Under the pieces are notes generated by a model. It did not search any database, was not told the origin of the DNA, and worked only from the letters and a program-made list of their open reading frames with translations. DNA of 64,000 nucleotides from Lachnospiraceae bacterium (GTDB taxonomy: Bacteria; Bacillota; Clostridia; Lachnospirales; Lachnospiraceae), in contig JAJQHQ010000025.1 in the NCBI GenBank assembly GCA_021199655.1, positions 36,798-100,797 of the forward strand. The letters run 5' to 3'. The position numbers were made by a program, and so were the translations under genes. This document shows positions 1-7,558 of the stretch, piece by piece; the stretch's first letter is position 1; each line of letters starts with the position of its first letter.

Positions 1-248
1 GAGCACGTAGCAATCCGTAGTATTATCACAATATAAAATGAAGCGGAGACCAAAAGGACAGGAATGGAACGCTTGCGTTCCTATTCATGGCCTTTGGGAC
101 CGCAAAAAACATGAGGAAGTAGCTATTTTTCGCAGAAAAATAAGCGGATTCCGAATGTTTTTAGGATTGCGGGAGTGCGGAGCACGTAGCAATCCGTAGT
201 ATTATCACAATATAAAATGAAGCGGAGACCAAAAAGACAGGAATGGAA
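1..248. repeat. Tandem copies of a 179-bp structured repeat
   Basis: The sequence at 1-69 recurs almost unchanged at 180-248, a direct repeat of 179-bp period whose first unit is cut by the window edge. The unit contains a hairpin GGAACGC-TT-GCGTTCC near 67-82, an AT-rich hairpin near 122-145 and an outer pair GGATTGC/GCAATCC. A diverged inverted copy lies at 57541-57745. No reading frame is convincing here, so I read it as a non-coding dispersed element directly upstream of the exporter gene. Confidence 0.8.
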
Positions 249-262
249 GGAAAATGTAAACT

Positions 263-1225
263 ATGCTGGATGTCATCTTTGACAGTCTCCTGGACAGTCT
301 GAAGCTGCTGCCGTTTTTGTGCTTATCCTATCTGGCAGTGGAATACATCGAACATCGTATGAGCGACCGGAGCAGGCAGTGGATCTACCGGGCGGGTAAG
401 GCCGGCCCGGTGATCGGTGCTCTGATCGGAATGATCCCGCAGTGCGGTTTTTCTGCCGCCGCTGCGGGTCTTTTTGCCGCGGGAATCGTATCCCCCGGGA
501 CTCTGCTTGCCATCTTTTTGTCTACCTCAGATGAAATACTTCCGCTTATGCTCTCAGAAGGCATCCGTCCGGACTTTATTTTCCGGATTCTGGCAGTCAA
601 GGGAATCGTGGGGGCAGCGGCCGGACTGCTTGTGGATGTTGCTGCTGCCCGGCTGCATCTTTGGAATGCAGCCGGGAAAGAAAAGCCCCGGATCGTTCCG
701 CGGGAAAAGCGGAAAAAGGCACGTCCGGAGAGAGCGAAAAAGGAGAGACGCTTCACTCTGTCTTTGAAGGGAACGGAACACCGGTCCCGTCAGCACATCT
801 GTGAGCAGGATCACTGTCACTGTGAAGAACAGGGGATCTTCCGCGCGTCGCTGTATCATACGGCACAGACGGGTGCGTTTATTCTGCTGATCTCTCTTGT
901 TCTTGGATTCGGCATGGACTGGTTTGAGGGTACGGCTTTCTCCAGAGGAATCTTCGCGCTGCCGGGCGTGCAGGCTGCGCTGGCCGCGCTTATCGGCATG
1001 ATCCCGAACTGCGCAGCCTCCGTTCTGATCACAGAACTTTATCTGGAAGGCGTTCTGGATATCGGGGCACTGTTCGCGGGGCTGCTCTGCGGCGCGGGCA
1101 CCGGACTGCTTGTGCTGTACCGGGAGAATGATAACCGGAAGGAGAATCTGATCCTTACGGCGACATTATATTTGTGCGGGTTGCTTGCGGGCGTATTGAT
1201 TGGTATGATCGTATTGATGATATAA
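263..1225 (+). CDS. Putative 10-TM heavy-metal/manganese exporter (ArsP_2-like)
   Basis: A 320-residue membrane protein made of two related halves. Each half carries the same motif, GMIPQC (Cys61) and GMIPNC (Cys250), within a hydrophobic segment. The halves are joined by a basic loop (about 135-170) and then a His/Cys cluster at 178-187 (H178, C180, H184, C185, H186, C187) that could bind metal. This matches the family annotated as putative manganese transporter or heavy-metal exporter in Clostridia (from memory, no search run). It would export a divalent metal across the cytoplasmic membrane. The ribosome site (GGAAGGA) is about 12 bases from the ATG, which is long, so the start is only fairly sure. 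The gene is monocistronic, preceded by the 179-bp repeat and followed by a toxin module. Confidence 0.75.
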   Translation: MLDVIFDSLLDSLKLLPFLCLSYLAVEYIEHRMSDRSRQWIYRAGKAGPVIGALIGMIPQCGFSAAAAGLFAAGIVSPGTLLAIFLSTSDEILPLMLSEGIRPDFIFRILAVKGIVGAAAGLLVDVAAARLHLWNAAGKEKPRIVPREKRKKARPERAKKERRFTLSLKGTEHRSRQHICEQDHCHCEEQGIFRASLYHTAQTGAFILLISLVLGFGMDWFEGTAFSRGIFALPGVQAALAALIGMIPNCAASVLITELYLEGVLDIGALFAGLLCGAGTGLLVLYRENDNRKENLILTATLYLCGLLAGVLIGMIVLMI

Positions 1226-1352
1226 AAACATAATATGCAATGTTTATAAAATTTTAATAATAAAAGAAATATAGAATGTAGATTTTATAATTAATATATG
1301 ATATCGTATAAGCGCCACCAACCCTATACATGGTGCAGAGGGAGGTGAGGCT

Positions 1353-1439
1353 GTGGATGTTATGATCTCATTTCTGATCGCTGTCACGGTTGAGATAGTC
1401 AGTTACTATCTCATCAAATGGCTAGATGGTGATAAATGA
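1353..1439 (+). CDS. Fst/Ldr-like type I toxin peptide
   Basis: A 28-codon ORF with GTG start at 1353, chosen because GGAGGTG lies 5-6 bases upstream; an in-frame ATG at 1362 would give 25 residues. The peptide is one hydrophobic helix (MISFLIAVTVEIVSYYLI) followed by a charged KWLDGDK tail. That is the plan of Fst-family membrane toxins: one TM helix, a WLD-type junction and a short polar end. A short hairpin CACCA/TGGTG precedes the ribosome site. A bidirectional terminator (1491-1520), a downstream copy of the start-region sequence (1534-1557) and an opposing promoter (1564-1592) follow, as in par of pAD1. Toxicity is inferred from architecture only. Confidence 0.72.
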   Translation: MDVMISFLIAVTVEIVSYYLIKWLDGDK

Positions 1440-1490
1440 TCGTAATAATGGCCTCGTGGATTAAGCCTTCACGCAAAATAACAGGAATAG

Positions 1491-1520
1491 AAAACCCCGG
1501 ATTGGCAGATCCGGGGTTTT
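1491..1520. terminator. Bidirectional terminator of the toxin-antitoxin module
   Basis: A perfect 12-bp stem (AAAACCCCGGAT / ATCCGGGGTTTT) with a six-base loop. The A/T ends give a U tract in both directions, so it can end the toxin mRNA and the convergent antisense RNA. Confidence 0.85.
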
Positions 1521-1533
1521 CGTTTTCTTAAAT

Positions 1534-1557
1534 TGGATGTTACTATCTCATTTGATC
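1534..1557. repeat. Direct repeat DRb matching the toxin start region
   Basis: Aligns with 1354-1379 (DRa): 22 of 24 ungapped positions agree, with one two-base gap. A second shared 13-mer, GTTACTATCTCAT, occurs at 1402-1414 inside the toxin ORF and at 1539-1551. These repeats are where sense and antisense RNAs would pair. Confidence 0.75.
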
Positions 1558-1592
1558 TTCATAACTATAACATACAAAAAAAAAACATGCAA

Positions 1593-1915
1593 GTGAGAAA
1601 AACGGGAATCCAATTGAATTCTCAAAAATTGTCATGAGCCGTTCTGTATATTGTGCATGAAAAATTTCACTTCCTTAAAAAAAGTCAGCAAAATATCCCT
1701 CGAATCTGAAAATGATTATGAAAAACAGATGGAAATCTGCACAAAAAAAATCGACAGCAACCGGAGAAATTAACGGATTAGTCAACAGAAAAACATAAAA
1801 TTCGCAAGATTTGATTACTAAAAGGCAATAAATAAGAAGAAGAGGGGCGCATTTTTTGTTATAGTTTAAGCATCAATTGTGATTCGTTTTATCATTCAAA
1901 AAGGAGGAATGAAAT
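1593..1915. other. AT-rich leader of the sugar transporter operon
   Basis: About 320 bases without a gene. It contains A-rich tracts and a possible -10 (TATAGT near 1861) ahead of the strong ribosome site AAGGAGG of the next gene. I see no convincing -35, riboswitch or operator. Confidence 0.4.
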
Positions 1916-3196
1916 ATGAGAAGAAAATGGATGGCACTTGCACTTGCGGCAGTCACAGCGATGGGTACGATCGCGGTTCCGACGGTTGCGTCCGCGGATG
2001 ACGTACAGGAGATCACCTGGATGTTCTGGGATGACCTGGAGGCTACGGATGACCTGATCTCTCTGGGGTATGCGGAAGTCATTGAGCGCTTCAATGAGGA
2101 CTATGACGGCGTTTATCATGTGACGGCGATCACGACGAACCTCGAGGAGTATTACACCAAGCTGAACGCGCTGGTAGCTGCAGGCGACACGCCGGATGTA
2201 TTTATCGTCAGCCCGGGCCCGAACCTTGATGTGTATGTAGACCCTGGCATCGCGGCTCCGCTTGATGAGTATCTGGAAGCGGACGGCTGGAAAGAGACAT
2301 TCTCCAGCGATGCGGTATTCTCTCAGATGACCTATGACGACAGCATTTACGCGGTTCCGCTGAATATCGCTGCGGCATGCGTATTCTACAATACCGAGAT
2401 GTTTGAGAACGCAGGTGTTGAGGTTCCGACCACATGGGATGAGTTCCTTGAGGTTTGCCAGGCACTGCAGGATGCGGGCTACACACCGATCAGCATCAGC
2501 GCCGGTACGGCATGGTGCCTGTCCATGGTAGCTGGTTATCTGTGTGACAGAGAGGGCGTAGATCTTGAGGCGATCGAATCCGGCGAGCAGAGCTGGGTAA
2601 ATGATCAGACAATCGCGGCGGCAGAGAAGATGGTAGAGCTTTCCCAGTATTTCCAGCCGACAGCAGCAGGCGATACCAACGACGTAGCGACAGCAGCATT
2701 CTATAATGAAGAAGCGGCTATCCTGATCCAGGGATCCTGGGCGATCGCTCAGATCAACGGCGCGAATCCGGATTTCGAAGAGAAGTGCGGCGTATTCCAG
2801 TTCCCGGCTATCGAGGGCGGCAATGACGGTGACAGAATCATCGCGAAGTCTGACTCTCTGGCTATGAGCTCTGCTACAGAGTATCCGGAAGCATGCATCG
2901 CTCTGATGAAGTACTTTACAGATGATACCGCTCAGAAGTACACGGCGGAAGTTGGCGGCAAGATTCCGGTTACCAACGTAGAGTATGACGCAGACGTAGC
3001 TCCGGCACAGCTTGCATATGTAATGGATATCTTCTCTAATGCAAGCGGCACATTCGGATTCTACAATGAGTCTCTGGCTACCACAGAGGCAGGCTCCATG
3101 TTTGATGATGAGATGGTATCCATCTATCTCGGCGATGAGACTCCGGAAGAAGCACTGCAGGCACTTGAGGACTGGTACAATCTGGAGATCAGATAA
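1916..3196 (+). CDS. Sugar ABC transporter substrate-binding protein
   Basis: A 426-residue extracellular solute-binding protein (family 1 type). The signal peptide is about 28 residues and ends in an AxA-type site (VASA/DD). There is no lipobox cysteine, so it should be cut by signal peptidase I rather than lipid-anchored, which is unusual for a binding protein of a Gram-positive-type cell. The mature part has the expected lobes (residues about 30-140 and 270-330 with returning helices) and Trp-rich start (TWMFWDD). It is the first gene of an operon with two permeases and a GH3 glycosidase, which points to an oligosaccharide such as a xyloside or beta-glucoside as ligand. A terminator-like hairpin after the gene would raise its mRNA over that of the permeases. 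Confidence 0.88.
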   Translation: MRRKWMALALAAVTAMGTIAVPTVASADDVQEITWMFWDDLEATDDLISLGYAEVIERFNEDYDGVYHVTAITTNLEEYYTKLNALVAAGDTPDVFIVSPGPNLDVYVDPGIAAPLDEYLEADGWKETFSSDAVFSQMTYDDSIYAVPLNIAAACVFYNTEMFENAGVEVPTTWDEFLEVCQALQDAGYTPISISAGTAWCLSMVAGYLCDREGVDLEAIESGEQSWVNDQTIAAAEKMVELSQYFQPTAAGDTNDVATAAFYNEEAAILIQGSWAIAQINGANPDFEEKCGVFQFPAIEGGNDGDRIIAKSDSLAMSSATEYPEACIALMKYFTDDTAQKYTAEVGGKIPVTNVEYDADVAPAQLAYVMDIFSNASGTFGFYNESLATTEAGSMFDDEMVSIYLGDETPEEALQALEDWYNLEIR

Positions 3197-3282
3197 TGAA
3201 AAAGAGTCTGGGACATACAGACTTTACGAACTTAGATGATCAAATGGCATAGATAAAGGTACTGTTACCTGAATGTTGCCTG

Positions 3283-3320
3283 AAAGCGGGGTTGTCACCT
3301 TGATGGCAATCCCGCTTTTT
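3283..3320 (+). terminator. Intercistronic terminator-like hairpin after the binding protein
   Basis: Stem AAAGCGGG/CCCGCTTT with an inner TTG/CAA and a run of five T. It lies between the binding-protein and permease genes and probably attenuates downstream expression. Confidence 0.7.
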
Positions 3321-3326
3321 CTGACA

Positions 3327-3414
3327 GGAGAGCCGTCGTATGCAGAATCGTCCTGCTTTCGATGCGGCGGCCTGCGTCCATACTCGCAGAGCGAGTATGG
3401 AGAGTATTTGGAGG
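3327..3414 (+). repeat. 88-bp repeat B, copy 1
   Basis: Aligns without gaps to 10565-10652, with 69 of 88 positions identical by my count. It contains the palindrome CCATACTCGC-AGA-GCGAGTATGG. Here it is intergenic and ends at the ribosome site of the first permease; the other copy lies inside the NAD synthetase coding sequence. Confidence 0.8.
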
Positions 3415-3421
3415 CGTGACT

Positions 3422-4306
3422 ATGGATAAATTGTTAAAGGATAAGAAAGCCCTACTGTTTTTTCTCCTGCCGGCTTTTCTTCTTTTTACGCTGATCTTAT
3501 TTATCCCGATCTGCCAGTCGGTGTACTACGCGTTCTGTGATTATGACGCGCTGTCGGCTCCGGTATTTGTCGGACTGAAAAACTTCAAAAGGATGCTTCT
3601 TGATAAGACAATGAAGATTGCGTTGAAAAACTCCCTGTTTTTCCTGATCTTTTCCTGCGTCTCCCAGCTGATCATGGGACTGATCCTGGCCGGTCTTCTG
3701 ACGAATATCAAAAAGGGCAGGAATCTTTTTAAGAACATCATTTACCTTCCCTGTGTCCTGTCTTCGGCAGCGTTGGGACTGTTGTGGATGTTTATTTTCA
3801 GTACGAAGCTGGGCATTAACCAGTTGCTGGCAAAAATTGGGATTGAAGGCCCGCTGTGGCTGATGTCCACAGACGGCTTTATCATACTGCCGATGTGGGT
3901 GATCACTTTTGTGGCTCTGTGGCAGTATGTCGGGCAGTCTATGATGCTGTATATGGCGCAGATCTCCGGGATCGGAAGTTCCCTGTATGAGGCTGCTTAT
4001 ATCGACGGTTGCGGCAAGGTAAAAGCGTTCCGCTATATTACGCTGCCGCTGATCAAACCGATGGTCGGCACGGCGATGTCGCTGAACGCGATCGGTTCCC
4101 TGAAATTCTTTGACCTGATCTTTAACATGACAGAAGGCGGACCGAACCATAAGACAGAGGTGCTCGCAACGCATCTGTATACGCAGGGGTTTGAGTATTT
4201 CAAATACGGATATGCCAGCGCGATCGGCGTGGTGCTGCTGGTGCTCTGCCTGCTGACAACGTTCATCATCAACCGCGTGTTTAAGACGGAAAGCTATGAG
4301 ATGTAG
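3422..4306 (+). CDS. Sugar ABC transporter permease (MalF/UgpA type)
   Basis: A 294-residue inner-membrane permease with six expected TM segments. The EAA loop is visible near residues 195-220 (YEAAYIDGCGKVKAFRYITLPL), where the ATPase docks. I chose the ATG at 3422 because GGAGG lies seven bases upstream; an earlier in-frame ATG at 3362 would add residues encoded by repeat B and lacks a ribosome site. The second permease follows after 11 bases. No ATPase gene is present, so the importer probably uses a shared MsiK/UgpC-type ATPase encoded elsewhere, as is common for this family. Confidence 0.88.
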   Translation: MDKLLKDKKALLFFLLPAFLLFTLILFIPICQSVYYAFCDYDALSAPVFVGLKNFKRMLLDKTMKIALKNSLFFLIFSCVSQLIMGLILAGLLTNIKKGRNLFKNIIYLPCVLSSAALGLLWMFIFSTKLGINQLLAKIGIEGPLWLMSTDGFIILPMWVITFVALWQYVGQSMMLYMAQISGIGSSLYEAAYIDGCGKVKAFRYITLPLIKPMVGTAMSLNAIGSLKFFDLIFNMTEGGPNHKTEVLATHLYTQGFEYFKYGYASAIGVVLLVLCLLTTFIINRVFKTESYEM

Positions 4307-4317
4307 GAGGAGCGGAT

Positions 4318-5163
4318 ATGGAGACGAAATTAAATAAGAAAAAAATCAGCATTCCGACCATTCTGATCTATGTGTTTCTCTGCATTCTGGCGCTTGTATA
4401 CATTCTGCCGCTGGTCTGGATAGTGCTGGTTTCCTTTAAGACGAATTCGGAGATCTTTACCAGTCCGTTTGCTCTGCCGGAGACCTTTTATCTGGAAAAC
4501 TATCAGGTGGCCTGGACAGCCGGTCACCTTGGAACAGCTACGCTGAACTCGTTTATCGTCTGCGCATCAACGCTGGTGCTCAGCATGCTGTTTGGCTCGA
4601 TGGCAGCTTTCGCGATCGGGCGTCTGCGCTGGAAAGCCTCCGGAGCGATGATGGTCTATTTTATGACAGGCATGATGATTCCGGTACACTGCGTGCTGAT
4701 TCCGCTGTTTACCCGATTCACGAAGCTGGGGCTTTCCAATTCCCTGGTAGGACTGATCCTGCCCTACCTGACCTTTTCGCTGCCGACCACCATCTTTATC
4801 ATGACCGGATTTTTCCGCAGCATTCCGAATGAACTGGTGGAATCGGCGTGTATGGACGGCTGCACGATCTACGGCATCTTTTTCAAAATCTGTATGCCGC
4901 TGGCGAAGACCGGACTGTTTGTGACGGGGCTGATGACTTTCGTCGCGAACTGGAACGAGCTGCTGCTCGCCATGGTATTCATTTCGGACGACACGAAAAA
5001 GACACTGCCGGTATCGCTGTCCAAATTTGTCGGTCCGTATAATACGAACTATACACAGATGTTTGCGGCAATTGTGGTTGCGATCATTCCGACGATCGTG
5101 GTATACTGCATGTTCAGTAATCAGATCGTAGATGGTCTGACGACCGGAGCAGTGAAAGGATAA
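4318..5163 (+). CDS. Sugar ABC transporter permease (MalG/UgpE type)
   Basis: A 281-residue permease with six TM segments. It has a typical N-terminal helix (about 12-34) and an EAA motif near residues 177-199 (ESACMDGCTIYGIFF). It pairs with the preceding permease to form the membrane channel for the sugar bound by the protein at 1916. The gene has an AGGAGG site just upstream and is 11 bases from its partner, so the two are almost certainly co-translated. Confidence 0.88.
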   Translation: METKLNKKKISIPTILIYVFLCILALVYILPLVWIVLVSFKTNSEIFTSPFALPETFYLENYQVAWTAGHLGTATLNSFIVCASTLVLSMLFGSMAAFAIGRLRWKASGAMMVYFMTGMMIPVHCVLIPLFTRFTKLGLSNSLVGLILPYLTFSLPTTIFIMTGFFRSIPNELVESACMDGCTIYGIFFKICMPLAKTGLFVTGLMTFVANWNELLLAMVFISDDTKKTLPVSLSKFVGPYNTNYTQMFAAIVVAIIPTIVVYCMFSNQIVDGLTTGAVKG

Positions 5164-5286
5164 GGGGAGCGTAAATTCTCCCGATAGAAGGATCTCGAAT
5201 TCCGAATTCGCCATGAACGAAAGCCGGGATCAATAAAACAATTCGGAGAATTCCGGCGAGGCAAGCTTAAGGAGGACATAAGTGCA
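5164..5286 (+). other. Intergenic hairpins before the GH3 gene
   Basis: Holds a small hairpin GGGAG/CTCCC (about 5165-5181), a perfect palindrome CGAATTC-C-GAATTCG (about 5198-5212) and an outer GCCGG/CCGGC pair, then the ribosome site AAGGAGG. The hairpins may stabilise the upstream mRNA or separate expression of the enzyme from the permeases. Confidence 0.4.
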
Positions 5287-7383
5287 ATGAACCGAAAAGA
5301 GGCGAGAACAAAAGCTGAAAAACTGGTTTCACAGATGACAATAGAGGAAAAGGCCAGCCAGCTGCGCTACGACGCACCGGCGATCGGGAGGCTTAACATT
5401 CCGGCCTACAACTGGTGGAACGAGGCTCTTCACGGAGTCGCGCGCGCGGGGCAGGCGACGGTGTTCCCGCAGGCAATCGGTCTGGGTGCAACATTTGATA
5501 CCGGTCTGATCGGGGAGATCGCAGAAGTGATCGCGACGGAAGGACGCGCGAAATACAATGCACTTTCCCAGAGAGGAGACCGTGACATTTACAAGGGACT
5601 GACCTTCTGGTCTCCGAACGTGAATATTTTCCGTGATCCCAGATGGGGACGCGGACATGAGACCTACGGGGAGGATCCGTATCTGACCAGCCGTCTGGGC
5701 GTGTCGTTTGTCAAACACCTGCAGGGAGACGGCGAGACGATGAAAGCAGCGGCGTGCGCCAAACATTTTGCTGTGCATTCCGGACCGGAAGCACTTCGCC
5801 ATGAATTTAACGCGGAAGCTTCCGCCAAAGATATGGAGGAGACCTACTTCCCGGCGTTTGAAGCGCTGGTCGAGGAGGCAGGCGTAGAGTCGGTGATGGG
5901 CGCGTACAACCGCGTCAACGGTGAGCCGGCCTGCGCGAACCATTACCTGCAGAAAAAGCTGCGCGGGGACTGGGGATTTGAAGGACATTTTGTCTCGGAC
6001 TGCTGGGCAATCCGCGATTTTCATGAGAATCATCTGGTGACAAAGAACGCCACGGAGTCTGCGGCGATGGCTCTTAATACCGGCTGTGACCTGAACTGCG
6101 GAAATACATATCTGTATGTTCTGAAAGCGTATCAGGAAGGGCTGGTGAGCGAGGAGACGATCACGGAGGCTGCGGTGCGGCTCTTTACGACCCGTTATCT
6201 GCTCGGCCTGTTTGACGGAAGCGAGTATGATACTATTTCCTATCTGGAAGTGGAGTCGCCGGAGCATCTGGCACTGGCGGAAAAAGCAGCGGAAGAAAGC
6301 TTTGTCCTTTTAAAGAATAATGGACTGCTTCCGCTGAAGAAAGAAAATGTAAAGACGGTAGGCCTGATCGGACCGAATATGGACAGCCGTGCTGCTCTGG
6401 CCGGTAATTATCACGGGACAGCTTCCCGCTATGTGACGTTACAGGAAGGCATTCAGGATTATCTGGGAGAAGAGGTGCGCGTGCTGACGAGTGTCGGCTG
6501 TCCGCTTTTTGGTGAAAAAGCAGAGAGCCTTTCCGCCGGACCGGATCGTCTGGCAGAAGCCCGTACTGTGGCGGATATGAGCGACGTCGTGATCCTCTGT
6601 GTCGGACTGGATGAGACGCTGGAAGGCGAGGAGGGCGATACCGGAAACAGCGACGCGTCCGGCGATAAGATCGATCTGCAGCTTCCGAAGGTGCAGCGTG
6701 AGCTGATGGAGACGGTGGCTGCGAGTGGCAAACCAACAGTTCTCTGCCTGATGGCAGGAAGCGACATCGACATGAGCTACGCGGCAGAGCATTTTGACGC
6801 GGTCCTGGTGCTGTGGTATCCGGGCGGCGAGGGTGGCCGTGCAGCGGCGAAGGTACTGTTTGGAGAAGTATCTCCGTCGGGCAAGCTGCCGGTGACCTTT
6901 TACAATTCCCTGGAGGAGCTGCCGGAGTTCACGGATTACTCCATGCAGGGACGTACCTACCGCTATATGACACAGAAGGCGCAGTACCCGTTCGGATACG
7001 GCCTTACCTACGGAAAAGTAGAAGTGGCGAAGGCGGAGCTGGAGCCAGAGGCCGATGGAACCTTATCCGTCACCGCAAAGCTTACGAACAGCGGCTCCTT
7101 CGACACACAGGAGGTCGTACAGGTTTACGTGAAAAATCTGGATTCTCCGCTGGCTGTGCCGAATCCGCAGCTTGCGGCATTTGCCCGTGTCCGTGTCAAA
7201 GCGGGCGAGACCATGCAGGTGACGCTGCCGGTCTCAGCCGGGGCTTTTACAGTCGTGGACGAAGACGGCACTCGCCGTGAAGCGGGCGGCACATTTGAAA
7301 TCTTCGTGGGCTGCAGCCAGCCGGATGAGCGCAGCGCGGAATTGACCGGGACAAGACCGGTGAAGCTCGTTTATACGAGATAG
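5287..7383 (+). CDS. Glycoside hydrolase family 3 (beta-xylosidase/beta-glucosidase)
   Basis: A 698-residue GH3 enzyme without signal peptide, so it acts in the cytoplasm on the imported oligosaccharide. Order: (beta/alpha)8 domain (about 10-310), alpha/beta sandwich (about 335-560), fibronectin III-like domain (about 590-695). The nucleophile is Asp238 in FVSDCW. The motif NWWNEALHGVARAG near residues 42-55 is typical of the beta-xylosidase/arabinofuranosidase branch of GH3, so I prefer xylosidase over glucosidase, but specificity cannot be fixed from sequence. It lies 123 bases after the sugar permeases and is probably co-transcribed with them. Confidence 0.9.
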   Translation: MNRKEARTKAEKLVSQMTIEEKASQLRYDAPAIGRLNIPAYNWWNEALHGVARAGQATVFPQAIGLGATFDTGLIGEIAEVIATEGRAKYNALSQRGDRDIYKGLTFWSPNVNIFRDPRWGRGHETYGEDPYLTSRLGVSFVKHLQGDGETMKAAACAKHFAVHSGPEALRHEFNAEASAKDMEETYFPAFEALVEEAGVESVMGAYNRVNGEPACANHYLQKKLRGDWGFEGHFVSDCWAIRDFHENHLVTKNATESAAMALNTGCDLNCGNTYLYVLKAYQEGLVSEETITEAAVRLFTTRYLLGLFDGSEYDTISYLEVESPEHLALAEKAAEESFVLLKNNGLLPLKKENVKTVGLIGPNMDSRAALAGNYHGTASRYVTLQEGIQDYLGEEVRVLTSVGCPLFGEKAESLSAGPDRLAEARTVADMSDVVILCVGLDETLEGEEGDTGNSDASGDKIDLQLPKVQRELMETVAASGKPTVLCLMAGSDIDMSYAAEHFDAVLVLWYPGGEGGRAAAKVLFGEVSPSGKLPVTFYNSLEELPEFTDYSMQGRTYRYMTQKAQYPFGYGLTYGKVEVAKAELEPEADGTLSVTAKLTNSGSFDTQEVVQVYVKNLDSPLAVPNPQLAAFARVRVKAGETMQVTLPVSAGAFTVVDEDGTRREAGGTFEIFVGCSQPDERSAELTGTRPVKLVYTR

Positions 7384-7415
7384 TGTTATCGGAGAAGCAT
7401 ATTGGGGGTAAGACG

Positions 7416-7447
7416 GAAACGGCGGAGTGATTCTGCCGTTTCTGTTT
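7416..7447 (+). terminator. Terminator after the GH3 gene (start of cassette C5)
   Basis: Stem GAAACGGC (7416-7423) / GCCGTTTC (7435-7442) followed by TGTTTTA. The motif TGCACA (7450-7455) comes directly after the T run, the pattern seen at several other operon boundaries here. Confidence 0.7.
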
Positions 7448-7492
7448 TATGCACACGGCCGCGAAAGGAAATTTTATTTATATAAATATATC

Positions 7493-7521
7493 TTGCGAAA
7501 ATCAGGGATTTTCTTTATACT
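7493..7521 (+). promoter_or_regulatory. Sigma-A promoter of the serine hydrolase gene
   Basis: -35 TTGCGA (7493-7498), spacer 17, -10 TATACT (7516-7521). It lies about 40 bases before the start codon and forms the 3' end of a terminator-TGCACA-promoter cassette. Confidence 0.65.
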
Positions 7522-7558
7522 GAAAACAGTTTTTAGCAGACGAGTAAGGGAGGAACAG

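Larger units (their letters stand above)
1490..1557 (-). ncRNA. Candidate antisense antitoxin RNA (RNA II-like)
   Basis: On the minus strand there is a promoter with -35 TTGCAT (1587-1592) and -10 TATAGT (1564-1569), spacer exactly 17. The predicted RNA starts near 1557, runs through the repeat at 1534-1557 and ends at the shared terminator 1491-1520. Because that repeat is a direct copy of the toxin start region and is read in the opposite direction, the RNA would be complementary to the toxin ribosome site. This is the par-type arrangement; transcription has not been shown. Confidence 0.55.

Noticed and set aside
3362-3421. N-terminal extension of the first sugar permease
   Set aside because: The earlier in-frame ATG lies in repeat B, has no ribosome site, and the encoded residues are those of the repeat. 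ATG 3422 has a good site.
3497-4174. Long open frame on the minus strand (225 codons) opposite the first sugar permease
   Set aside because: It has no ribosome site or recognisable domain and lies wholly under a clear permease gene. Similar antisense frames at 4567-5214, 12607-13662, 22039-22947, 28716-29627 and 55865-57019 were rejected for the same reason.
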